Positions 52,443 through 60,274 of a stretch of DNA of 64,000 nucleotides are shown here, in pieces. The stretch spans positions 248,001-312,000 of the forward strand of contig JAIQFD010000001.1 of assembly GCA_020073495.1 (NCBI GenBank). The letters are read 5' to 3'. Both the position numbers and the translations under genes were made by a program. The stretch comes from Terriglobia bacterium (GTDB lineage: Bacteria > Acidobacteriota > Terriglobia > Terriglobales > Acidobacteriaceae). Every line of letters begins with the position of its first letter. The first letter of the stretch is position 1. The notes under the pieces are model-generated. The model worked only from the letters and a program-made list of their open reading frames with translations. It was not told where the DNA came from and did no database searches.

Positions 52443-53843
52443 TCACCGCCATTCCCACTGCAGGAAGCCGGGCCGCACCGCCGCAATCGAGTTCGCGACC
52501 AGCTCCGCCAGGCCGCCATACAAGATCCGGTTCTTCTCCCAGGGAGCGTGTTCCGCCAGCAGGTCGCGCAATTGCGTTTTGCAGTCGCCGCAGGGCGCGC
52601 ACAGGTACTTGCGCGTCTCCGCGTCCAGGCACTCGGAGAAGGCGTCCAACACCTGATCCATCTTCTTGCGCCCGGCCACCCGCACGCGCCAGTCGCGGGC
52701 TTCCTTGATGTGGACGAGCCCGCCCCCGCCGCCGCAGCAGTAGTTCCGCTCCGCCCACGGATCCATCTCGCGGAACTGCGGGCAGAGACGGCGCAGGACC
52801 TCGCGCTGCGGCTCCACCACTCCGCGCCGCACCAGGTTGCAGGAATCGTGCAGCGTTACCGGAAAGTCGTTGCGGAGCGGATCGAACTCCACGCGGCCGC
52901 TGCGTACGACGTCGCGGATCAGCGTCACCACGCTCTGGCGCGGCACATTCAGCTCGCCGTGGGCCAACCGCTCATCCTCCACGCAGAGCGCGCGGCAGGC
53001 CTCGCCGGACTCTCCGACCACGATCTTCTTCGCCTTCAAGCCGCAGGCAATGTGGGCGTAGCGCCGCACCGATTCCAGTAGCTGAGTCCCCTCGCGCGAG
53101 AATGTATCCCCGAGATCGTCCCCGGCCAGCTGCGACGACATCGTCCACTTGATCCCGGCGCGAGTCAGGATCAGGCCCAAGGCGCCCACGTTTTCCGGCC
53201 AGTCGAGGACGGCGGACGCGGGCTGGACCAGCAGCACCTCGGCGCCCTCGACGTCCCACGGCGTGTGGAACTCGATGCCTGCGCGCCGGCTGGTGTGCTG
53301 GTCGATTTCCGCGATCCGGCCGCGCACCCCTGCCGCGTCGGCGTGGCGTTCGACAATGGGGGCAACCCCCATCTCGTGAAAGACGGTACGCAGCGCGCGG
53401 GCCACCAGGGCGTGGCCGGCGGCGTGGCAGCTCTGGGCGCATCGGCCGCACAGGTTGCACCGGTATGCCATCTGCGCCAGCCGGGCGACCAGAGGCCAAT
53501 CCAGCTCCACGTCCCCGCGCCACCAGGTCGAGACCCGGCCGCCGCTTTTCACATGTTTGAAGTAAAGGCGTCGAAGGATGTCTGCCCGCAGCCCCGGCCG
53601 GTAGCGCTCGTCCCGGCCACTGCCCTCGAAGACATGACACGCCGCCGCACAACGCGGACAGCTCGCCGAATGTCGCAGCGCATGCAGCAGCCGGCCACTC
53701 AGTTCAGGGTCGCTGCCAGCTTCGAAGAGCTTCCTTACTCCTGCGAGGAATCGCGCGACCAGCGCCCGCTCTTCCTCGGCGGACTGCGGCCGCGGCAGCG
53801 CGACGACACAGTCCAAGCGCGAGTTGTCTACCGCCAGGCTCAT
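52443..53843 (-). CDS. HdrD/GlpC-like Fe-S oxidoreductase with CCG domains
   Basis: A 466-residue protein: two 4Fe-4S motifs in the N-terminal third (SASCPRCAAACH, YRCNLCGRCAQSCH), then two CCG-type cysteine-rich domains, the second with LHDSCNLVRRG and NYCCGGGGGLV, and a final CAPCGDC. CCG domains bind noncubane clusters and perform disulfide or lactate/glycerol-type redox steps. Likely an electron-transfer subunit acting with the radical SAM gene. The ATG at 53843 is preferred over an upstream one at 53903. A CRP/FNR-like site lies about 40 bases upstream. Confidence 0.85.
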   Translation of the reverse strand: MSLAVDNSRLDCVVALPRPQSAEEERALVARFLAGVRKLFEAGSDPELSGRLLHALRHSASCPRCAAACHVFEGSGRDERYRPGLRADILRRLYFKHVKSGGRVSTWWRGDVELDWPLVARLAQMAYRCNLCGRCAQSCHAAGHALVARALRTVFHEMGVAPIVERHADAAGVRGRIAEIDQHTSRRAGIEFHTPWDVEGAEVLLVQPASAVLDWPENVGALGLILTRAGIKWTMSSQLAGDDLGDTFSREGTQLLESVRRYAHIACGLKAKKIVVGESGEACRALCVEDERLAHGELNVPRQSVVTLIRDVVRSGRVEFDPLRNDFPVTLHDSCNLVRRGVVEPQREVLRRLCPQFREMDPWAERNYCCGGGGGLVHIKEARDWRVRVAGRKKMDQVLDAFSECLDAETRKYLCAPCGDCKTQLRDLLAEHAPWEKNRILYGGLAELVANSIAAVRPGFLQWEWR

Positions 53844-53881
53844 GCCTGCCCGGCAGCCTACCCCCAGCGTGCACGCGCCTG

Positions 53882-53897
53882 TGTGACGCACGTCACC
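53882..53897. promoter_or_regulatory. CRP/FNR-like site upstream of the Fe-S gene
   Basis: TGTGA-CGCACG-TCACC, containing the perfect 14-bp palindrome GTGACGCACGTCAC. The same half-sites occur before arsC at 14663-14678. Confidence 0.5.
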
Positions 53898-54030
53898 CCT
53901 CATTGTGCACAGCGCACGCCAGCCCGATGGCTGGAACGGATCGTGAGGGCGGGTGACGGGTGAGAAGGTCTGTTATCACCAGTTGAGGTATCCCGCGCGC
54001 GTGGCTTTCGGATAGGTGTCAGCTTGGCCA

Positions 54031-56364
54031 CTACGACTTTGGCAGGTTCATGCGGCGGACCAAGTCCTGGAAGCGTGGATCGGAGCGTAGGGGCTTGTAA
54101 GGGATCTCGATCCTGATCCAAGGCATATAGCCAGCGTGGGAACTGAAACACACTTCCAGCCATCGGAATGCAGCATCCTTTTCCCCTAAGGCTGTGTAGA
54201 TTTCGGCTAGACCCCACGGATTCAAGCCCACGGGTTCCTTTTCCAGTTCAGCCGCTACCCTCCGCGCCGCTTCCCACTGGCCAGCTAAGGCGTAGGTATA
54301 CCCGAGGGGCCATCTCCAAGCAGAGCTGGCGACACCCGCTTTTCGGTGCGCGGCGATGGCCTGCGGGTACATCCCCTTCTGTGCGTAGGCGGCTCCTAAG
54401 ATGTAAAGCCCGACCGGGAAATTGGGATCCAATTCGAGCGACTTCTGGGCTGCGTCAATCGCCTTGTCGCTTCTTCCTGCCTCCCAGTACTGCCATCCTA
54501 GCCATGCACTCCAGAGGGGCGTCAGCGGATCCAATTCTCGGGCTCGTTCCATTTCTGCGATGGCTTCATCTAAGGGACGAACTAGCTGGAGATACCACGA
54601 ATAGTGGACGTGCCCTTGGGCTAGATTGGGGTTGATCTCCAATGCGCGACGGAAAGACTGTTCCGCACCCGGCCAATCCCAATCCTGATAGAGTTTGATC
54701 TCGGCTAGGGCTTCATGGGCTTCCGCCAGCGATTCATCGAGTTGCAATGCCTTAAGTGCTGCCGCCCGGGCTAGAGGAAAGGTTTCAGGCGCCTGCTCAT
54801 GACCCATCATGCCGTAACCGAGCGCCAGTTCGGCGTACGGCAAGGGGTTCATCGGGTCTTTCTTGATTGCCTCTTGCAGATATGCCAGACCTTTTTGGAA
54901 TCCTTCCGGCGTGTATTTGTTCAGATAGAACTTCCCCTTGAGGTAGGCCTCGTAAGCTTCGGGATTGACGGGGCGAGCGGTTGCCAGCCGCGCCTTTTCC
55001 TGCGGACTGAGCTGGAGTCGGATTGCCTGCGTGATTGCGGAGACGATGTCGTTCTGCAGCGATAGAACATCGCGCAACTGGCGCTCGTAGCGGTCTCCCC
55101 ACAGTTGTTGTTCGGAAGATGCCTGGATAAGGTGGGCCGTGATTTGCACCCTGTCTCCGGAGCGCAGCACCGATCCGCTGATCAGAGCATCTACCCCAAG
55201 TTCCTTTGCGATCTGTGACAGCGGCTTGCTGGTCTTGCGATAGCCCATCACCGACGAGCGAGCGATCACCCGTTTGATGCCCCCGAGCTTAGCCAAGTCG
55301 GTGATCAGAGCTTCGTGGACGCCGTCGGCGAGGTAGTCCTGTTCCGGATCGCCCGACAGATTCTCCAACGGCAGCACAGCCAGCGACTCGACGCGTGGCA
55401 CGCCCCCAAGCACGCGAGTACGAATGCGCTCGTAATTCGCAGCCGCAACAATCAACAGCAGCAGCGCGATGCTAGCAGCGGCCATCAACCAGCGCCGCCG
55501 GGCCAGCGCATAGCGCCAAGCGGCCCACGAAACCTCGCCCGCTCGAATCGCCTCCAGCGCCGCCCGTACTTCTCCGGCCCGCTGATAGCGGCGGCCGGGG
55601 TCCTTCTCCAAGCAACGACCGATCACCGCACGCAGTTCCAAGGGGAGTTTGCTCGGCAGTTCCCTAGGTGGCTGGTCGAGGATCGCTGAACTCACCTCGT
55701 AACCTGTCTGCCCGCGGAAGGGCAGCTTACCCGTGGCCATCTCATAGAGCACCACCCCCAGGGCCCAGATGTCGCTGTGCTCGTCGCCCGGCTGACCGCG
55801 CAACTGTTCGGGAGCCATGTAGGCCAGCGTGCCGGCCACCGTCCCCGGCGCAGTCAGAGACTCCTCCGAGCGCGTTACTTCATCCAGCACCTCCCGACTA
55901 AGCCGCTTGGCCAAACCAAAGTCCAGGATCTTGGCTCGACCATCGTGCGTGATCACGATATTGGCGCTCTTCAGATCGCGGTGCACGATGCCGCGTTCGT
56001 GTGCGTGCGCCAATGCATCGGACAACTGTGTGCCCAGGCGCGTGACATCATCGGCTGACATCGGCCCGGGTGTAAGTCGCGCACTTAAGGTCGTCCCCTG
56101 GACCAGCTCCATCGCGATATAGGCCTGGCCATCGTCCTCACCGACTTCGTAAACTGTGCAGATGTGGGGGTGATTCAGAGCAGCCGCCGACCGGGCCTCA
56201 CGCAGCAGACGGGCGCGCGCCGCGGGATCGGTGAAGGTGCTCAACGGAAGGACTTTGAGGGCTACGTCGCGCTGGAGTTGCTCATCATGAGCGCGGTAGA
56301 CCACACCCATACCACCAGCACCGATTTGCCCCAGAATGCGGTAATGGGATAGCGCGGCTTCCAT
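54031..56364 (-). CDS. Ser/Thr protein kinase with TolB-like and TPR domains
   Basis: An N-terminal Hanks-type kinase (about residues 8-265) with the glycine loop GAGGMGVVYRAHD, lysine in VALKVL, HRDLKSANIVI, DFGLAKRL and the APE motif MAPEQLRG; a transmembrane helix (about 300-320); a TolB-like/FlgO-type domain (about 330-460) beginning SLAVLPLENLSGDPEQDYL; then about eight TPR-like repeats (about 470-760). This architecture is abundant in Acidobacteriota and probably phosphorylates cytoplasmic proteins in response to envelope or metabolic cues. The ATG at 56364 is preferred; one at 56403 is possible. Confidence 0.93.
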   Translation of the reverse strand: MEAALSHYRILGQIGAGGMGVVYRAHDEQLQRDVALKVLPLSTFTDPAARARLLREARSAAALNHPHICTVYEVGEDDGQAYIAMELVQGTTLSARLTPGPMSADDVTRLGTQLSDALAHAHERGIVHRDLKSANIVITHDGRAKILDFGLAKRLSREVLDEVTRSEESLTAPGTVAGTLAYMAPEQLRGQPGDEHSDIWALGVVLYEMATGKLPFRGQTGYEVSSAILDQPPRELPSKLPLELRAVIGRCLEKDPGRRYQRAGEVRAALEAIRAGEVSWAAWRYALARRRWLMAAASIALLLLIVAAANYERIRTRVLGGVPRVESLAVLPLENLSGDPEQDYLADGVHEALITDLAKLGGIKRVIARSSVMGYRKTSKPLSQIAKELGVDALISGSVLRSGDRVQITAHLIQASSEQQLWGDRYERQLRDVLSLQNDIVSAITQAIRLQLSPQEKARLATARPVNPEAYEAYLKGKFYLNKYTPEGFQKGLAYLQEAIKKDPMNPLPYAELALGYGMMGHEQAPETFPLARAAALKALQLDESLAEAHEALAEIKLYQDWDWPGAEQSFRRALEINPNLAQGHVHYSWYLQLVRPLDEAIAEMERARELDPLTPLWSAWLGWQYWEAGRSDKAIDAAQKSLELDPNFPVGLYILGAAYAQKGMYPQAIAAHRKAGVASSAWRWPLGYTYALAGQWEAARRVAAELEKEPVGLNPWGLAEIYTALGEKDAAFRWLEVCFSSHAGYMPWIRIEIPYKPLRSDPRFQDLVRRMNLPKS

Positions 56365-56518
56365 GGCGGCCTCTCCTGATGGCCCGCCTGGGTTCGCTCC
56401 CAAAGCTGCGTAAACAATAGTGCTGGCGAGAGTTCTCGGCAGTGATGGCGGTCACGCGGCAGAGTATCCGCGTAACTGTCGATAAATCCTCTTCTCACCA
56501 GTGATCCCTCTCTAGGTA

Positions 56519-56944
56519 TCAACCACAAAGGTCGCAGGCAGCGGACAGCAGTTGCCAAGCATCGCGATACCGCTCCCACTGGCCTCGGGAGTTGGAGCGG
56601 TGGGGGAAGAAGGCGATCTTCTGGAGGCCTCGGATGGCGCTGGTGGGGATGATGTACCAGGCGTCGTGGGGGACGATGTAAACGGCGAAGAAGTCGACGG
56701 CGGATTCGGGGTACGGGGTCTTGTGCAGGCCGCCGCCGGTGTTGACGGCGAACCAATGGCGGTTCTTGACCCAGCAGGAGCGGACCTGGACACGGGAGAG
56801 GCGTCCGGCGGCGTCCACGATGAAATCGTAGGCCGTGGGGTCGCCGTAGGGCCGGGCAACGCGCATGCCCAGACCCAGCGCCTTGAGCGTGAAGCACAGT
56901 TCTACCCACTCGCCTTTCACTTTGTTGTGGGCGAGAGAAAGCAT
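56519..56944 (-). CDS. PD-(D/E)XK endonuclease-like protein, copy 2
   Basis: A 141-residue relative of the protein at 45423-45986: KGEWVELCFTLKALGLG, then DPTAYDFIVDAAGR, then VQVRSCWVK, and ESAVDFFAVYIVPHDAWYIIP. The catalytic lysine position of the VxVK strand is arginine here (QVRSC versus QVKSC), so it may be inactive or use another residue. ATG at 56944. It stands alone; its upstream region holds direct repeats, a terminator and the same palindrome as copy 1. Confidence 0.7.
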   Translation of the reverse strand: MLSLAHNKVKGEWVELCFTLKALGLGMRVARPYGDPTAYDFIVDAAGRLSRVQVRSCWVKNRHWFAVNTGGGLHKTPYPESAVDFFAVYIVPHDAWYIIPTSAIRGLQKIAFFPHRSNSRGQWERYRDAWQLLSAACDLCG

Positions 56945-56978
56945 GAGGGATCTCGGATTTGCCGTAAAGATAGGGGTC

Positions 56979-57033
56979 CTTCGACTCGGCGCGCCCAACC
57001 ACAGGTCGCGCCTCGCTCAGGATGACACCCTCA
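56979..57033 (+). repeat. 55-bp direct repeat, copy A
   Basis: Begins CTTCGACTCGGCGCGCCCAA and ends with AGGATGACACCCTCA. Copy B at 57091-57145 differs at two positions; period 112 bases. Confidence 0.85.
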
Positions 57034-57090
57034 AAATTCAGAGCAAGATGTAAGAGGCAGGGGTCCCCCCGCTTCAGCTCGGGGCAGGCA

Positions 57091-57145
57091 CTTCGACTTG
57101 GCGCGCCCAACCACAGGTCGCGCCTCGCTGAGGATGACACCCTCA
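57091..57145 (+). repeat. 55-bp direct repeat, copy B
   Basis: Begins CTTCGACTTGGCGCGCCCAA. The CGCTCAGGATGACAC-type core is an intergenic word common in Acidobacteriota genomes (from memory, not checked here). Confidence 0.85.
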
Positions 57146-57202
57146 TCCCTAGCTGATTGTTGATTTGAGGGTGAAGAACTCTGGAATGGGTGGGGGCACA
57201 AA

Positions 57203-57235
57203 AAGGCCGGTCGCGGCGGACCGGCCTTCTTTCCT
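57203..57235. terminator. Strong orphan terminator
   Basis: AAGGCCGGTC-GCGGCG-GACCGGCCTT, with CTTCTTTCCTT after it on the plus strand and TTTTTGTG on the minus strand. No annotated gene leads into it on either strand. A minus-strand TATAAT-like hexamer lies about 30 bases away. Confidence 0.65.
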
Positions 57236-57351
57236 TACTCTCTAAGTTAATTATAGCACACCGCAGGGGTCAAGAGTGCCATTTTCCACAAAGATATATT
57301 TCCGTTGTGGTCAGCAAGATAGGGGGAATTGTGGAGTTTTTGCCTATTGAC

Positions 57352-57378
57352 CACAATCTGGAGCGGCTCCAGATTGTG
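57352..57378. repeat. 27-bp palindrome near nuclease 2
   Basis: CACAATCTGGAGC-G-GCTCCAGATTGTG has 13-bp arms. It lies beside TTGTGG/CCACAA hexamers at 57287-57355 and matches the palindrome at 46340-46358 near nuclease 1. The gap 56945-57564 holds no gene. Confidence 0.75.
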
Positions 57379-57564
57379 CAGTCAGAAGGCCAGCGCTGAA
57401 GCGCCAGTCCGCGCGGCCATCGTTGGCCGGCCTAAAGGCCGGCGTTTCCACCAGCAGTGCCTGGAGGTTTGACGCTGGTTGGGGGCGGATGAGATATTCT
57501 CCCTTCGATGAAAGGCCCTCATCCAGAGATGTTCCCGAACGCGGCGCGCGCCGAGGCAGCATAA

Positions 57565-58614
57565 GTGGACACTGGATTTCTGCTGCTCTTGCTCACCGTC
57601 GCCTTTGCGCTGATCTTCGATTTTCTGAACGGCTTCCACGACGCCGCGAATTCCATCGCCACGGTGGTTTCCACGCGGGTGCTGTCGCCCAAGCTGGCGG
57701 TAGCCTGGGCGGCATTCTTCAATTTCGCCGCCGCCTTCCTGCTGGGGACGGCGGTGGCCAAGACCATCGGCAAGGGCATGATCTCGCTGGATATCGTCAC
57801 CCAATACGTGGTGCTGGCGGGGCTGCTGGGGGCGATCGTGTGGGACCTGCTGACCTGGATATGGGGGCTGCCGACCTCGTCGTCGCACGCGCTGATCGGG
57901 GGCTACGCAGGTGCGGCCATGGCGCGCGCCACCATCCTGCACGGCTTCGATCACGCCTTCGACGTCATCATCCCCGGGGGCTGGACCAAGACGCTGATCT
58001 TCATCGTGGTGGCGCCGCTGATGGGCCTGGTGCTGGGGTGGACGATCATGACCGCCATCTACTGGACCCTGCAACACAAGACGCCGCGTTCGGTGGACAC
58101 CTGGTTCCGCAAGCTGCAACTGCTCTCGGCGGCGTCGTATTCGCTGGGACATGGGGGCAACGACGCGCAGAAAACGATGGGCATCGTGGCCGGGGCGCTG
58201 TACACCGGCGGGATCATGAGCAAGGCCGACTTTGCCGCCGACTGGGGCAAGTATCATTGGCCGATCATCCTGGCGGCACACGCCGCCATCGCCGCGGGCA
58301 CCTACCTCGGGGGCTGGCGGATCGTGCACACCATGGGGTCGAAGATCACCAAGCTCAAGCCGGTGGGCGGATTCGCCGCCGAGACGGCGGGAGCGGTCAC
58401 GCTGTTCGGTACGGCGCTGGCGGGGATCCCGGTGAGCACTACGCACACCATCACGGGCGCGATCGTGGGCGTGGGGGCGACGCATCGGCTCTCGGCGGTG
58501 CGCTGGGGCGTGGCGCAGAGGATCGTGTGGGCGTGGATGCTGACCATCCCGGCATCTGCGGCGGTGGCGGCGGTGACTTTTTACCTGGTGCGGATGTTCG
58601 TGCCGACGGCGTGA
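57565..58614 (+). CDS. pit: Inorganic phosphate transporter, PiT family
   Basis: A 349-residue phosphate/cation symporter of the inner membrane. The duplicated signatures are FDFLNGFHDAANSIATVVSTRVL near the N-terminus and GSHGGNDAQKTMG-type in the middle (here LGHGGNDAQKTMGIV); another family mark is GIPVSTTHTITGAIVGVG. Start GTG at 57565. The DUF47 accessory gene normally adjacent lies at 50153-50767. Confidence 0.95.
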   Translation: MDTGFLLLLLTVAFALIFDFLNGFHDAANSIATVVSTRVLSPKLAVAWAAFFNFAAAFLLGTAVAKTIGKGMISLDIVTQYVVLAGLLGAIVWDLLTWIWGLPTSSSHALIGGYAGAAMARATILHGFDHAFDVIIPGGWTKTLIFIVVAPLMGLVLGWTIMTAIYWTLQHKTPRSVDTWFRKLQLLSAASYSLGHGGNDAQKTMGIVAGALYTGGIMSKADFAADWGKYHWPIILAAHAAIAAGTYLGGWRIVHTMGSKITKLKPVGGFAAETAGAVTLFGTALAGIPVSTTHTITGAIVGVGATHRLSAVRWGVAQRIVWAWMLTIPASAAVAAVTFYLVRMFVPTA

Positions 58615-58669
58615 GCAGTCCGCCCTCGGCGACCAGCACTCAGCCAGCCATCTCATCCAAACATCACAA

Positions 58670-58702
58670 GGAGCTTCATCTCCCGCGCAGGAACGCGGAT
58701 TT
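58670..58702 (+). repeat. GAGCTTCATCTCC intergenic element
   Basis: GGAGCTTCATCTCCCGCGCA then GGAACGCGGAT; related to 45154-45190 and 51330-51362. Confidence 0.45.
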
Positions 58703-58816
58703 TTCGCCGCGGAGTCAGCGAGCGTCGAACACTTGTTGACGGCCACGCGGCCACTCGGTAGCATTCGGCCGAAGGTTGCCCCCGCTCCCCGGAAAGAGCC
58801 AGTTCTCCGGGCTTTT

Positions 58817-60259
58817 GTGACCAAGAAAGCTGACATCGGCGACCGGGCCCCTGTCCCGCTGGACAACGCCTCCCAATGGCGAACAGCGCGTCGCCTGTAT
58901 TCGCTCTACATGCCGCTGGTGAAGGTGTTCGGCATCGGAGCTCCCTGCCCTGAATTGGAGTCGCCGATCAACCGGAGCGAGCCGGAGGTGCTGGAGAGGG
59001 TGCTGCGGTGGTTCGACGAGATGGATGCCGGCATCCAGGTGCAACACTGGCGGCAACTGGCCCAGGTCAGCGATCTGTTCAATGAAGAGAATCTTCGTGA
59101 CCTGGTCCAACGGCACCTGAAACCGGCGAAGGCCACTCCCGGCAATCGCGACAAAGTCGATTTTCTGGTGGTGCAGTACCTTGCTCATCGTTTGCCGGCC
59201 GAGACGGAGCGGCAAGATCTCACCCTGGAGCAGGTGGCGCAAGCACTGGAACCGGTGCTGGGGCACGTGGAAACCCCGCCGCGCTGGCTGCTGGACCTGG
59301 AAGAAACCACGTACGCTGCACGCCGCTGCCGCAACCTCCGCGAACTGTTGGACGAGCAGATCGTGGAGAAGGGCCGTACGGCCAAAGCGGCTGCGGGCGA
59401 GGGATACTACCGTCGTGGAGCGCTGATCGCCTTCGCCCGCTTCAACGTGTTCACCCGCCATGCATTTGCCCGCCATGCTGACGGCGAACTGCAGGCCATC
59501 CACCAGGCACTGGAAGCCCTGGAATCCAGCAATGTCTCGCGGATCGATGGAAGCCGCTTCGGCCTTTCGCCGGAGGAGTCGGTCGCTCGACTGCGACAGC
59601 TCCATGGGCAGTGGAAAGAAACGCCACGCGGCGCCTACACGCGCGATGACCTGCGGCAGTTGACACAGATGCGAACCGCGCTCGAAGACGCGGTGTCGAA
59701 ATCGTGTGCGGCGCTCCCCGGCGAACCGCCCGCCCGAGCGCCCGCCAAAAGCAAGGCGGCGAGTGCGCCCCCCGAAGCGGGATCTTTCTCCCAGCTCTTC
59801 GATTCGCCGGCCCAAAGGCACGCCTTCGAGGAGTGGTATCTGGGCAGCCGGATGCTGGAGATCAGAGAGAAGGTGCAGACGACTCCTGACGCGGACGCCC
59901 TGGCTCCTCTGCACCTGGAGTTTGGCGAGATCAAACTGGTGCTCCGAGCCTGTGAAGCTGCGGCGTTCGCCCACCCCGGGGGCCTCTCGGCCCCCGCGCT
60001 GCAGCGCGGGGTGGCCATGCGAAGCGTTCTTCTGGACGCCTTGAACCGGTACCGGGCCATCTCCGACGCTGCCGACCTGGTCAGCGCTCTCAAGCTGGCG
60101 CATTCGGAAGCAGCCCGGATGCAGGAAGCGATCGCTGCGGCCGGCGACGCGCGCGACATCGATGCTGTCCTGAACCTTGCCGCCAGCGCGAAGCAGTTAC
60201 TGGTCCTCATCGAAGAGGCTGATGCAACTCTCGACGCCGGCTTAGGTTTCGGAACTTGA
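58817..60259 (+). CDS. Large helical protein of unknown function
   Basis: An all-helical protein of about 480 residues with no membrane segments, rich in Ala, Leu and Arg. Segments such as QWRTARRLYSLYMPLVKVFG and DEQIVEKGRTAKAAAGEGYY are not of any family I know. A Pro/Ala-rich linker lies about residues 305-325. The start is unclear: GTG at 58817, or TTG codons at 58733-58738 that would add 28 residues. It stands alone between pit and the DCC-LMF gene and looks like real coding sequence. Confidence 0.6.
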   Translation: MTKKADIGDRAPVPLDNASQWRTARRLYSLYMPLVKVFGIGAPCPELESPINRSEPEVLERVLRWFDEMDAGIQVQHWRQLAQVSDLFNEENLRDLVQRHLKPAKATPGNRDKVDFLVVQYLAHRLPAETERQDLTLEQVAQALEPVLGHVETPPRWLLDLEETTYAARRCRNLRELLDEQIVEKGRTAKAAAGEGYYRRGALIAFARFNVFTRHAFARHADGELQAIHQALEALESSNVSRIDGSRFGLSPEESVARLRQLHGQWKETPRGAYTRDDLRQLTQMRTALEDAVSKSCAALPGEPPARAPAKSKAASAPPEAGSFSQLFDSPAQRHAFEEWYLGSRMLEIREKVQTTPDADALAPLHLEFGEIKLVLRACEAAAFAHPGGLSAPALQRGVAMRSVLLDALNRYRAISDAADLVSALKLAHSEAARMQEAIAAAGDARDIDAVLNLAASAKQLLVLIEEADATLDAGLGFGT

Positions 60260-60274
60260 GTGTGCGAAATCCCG

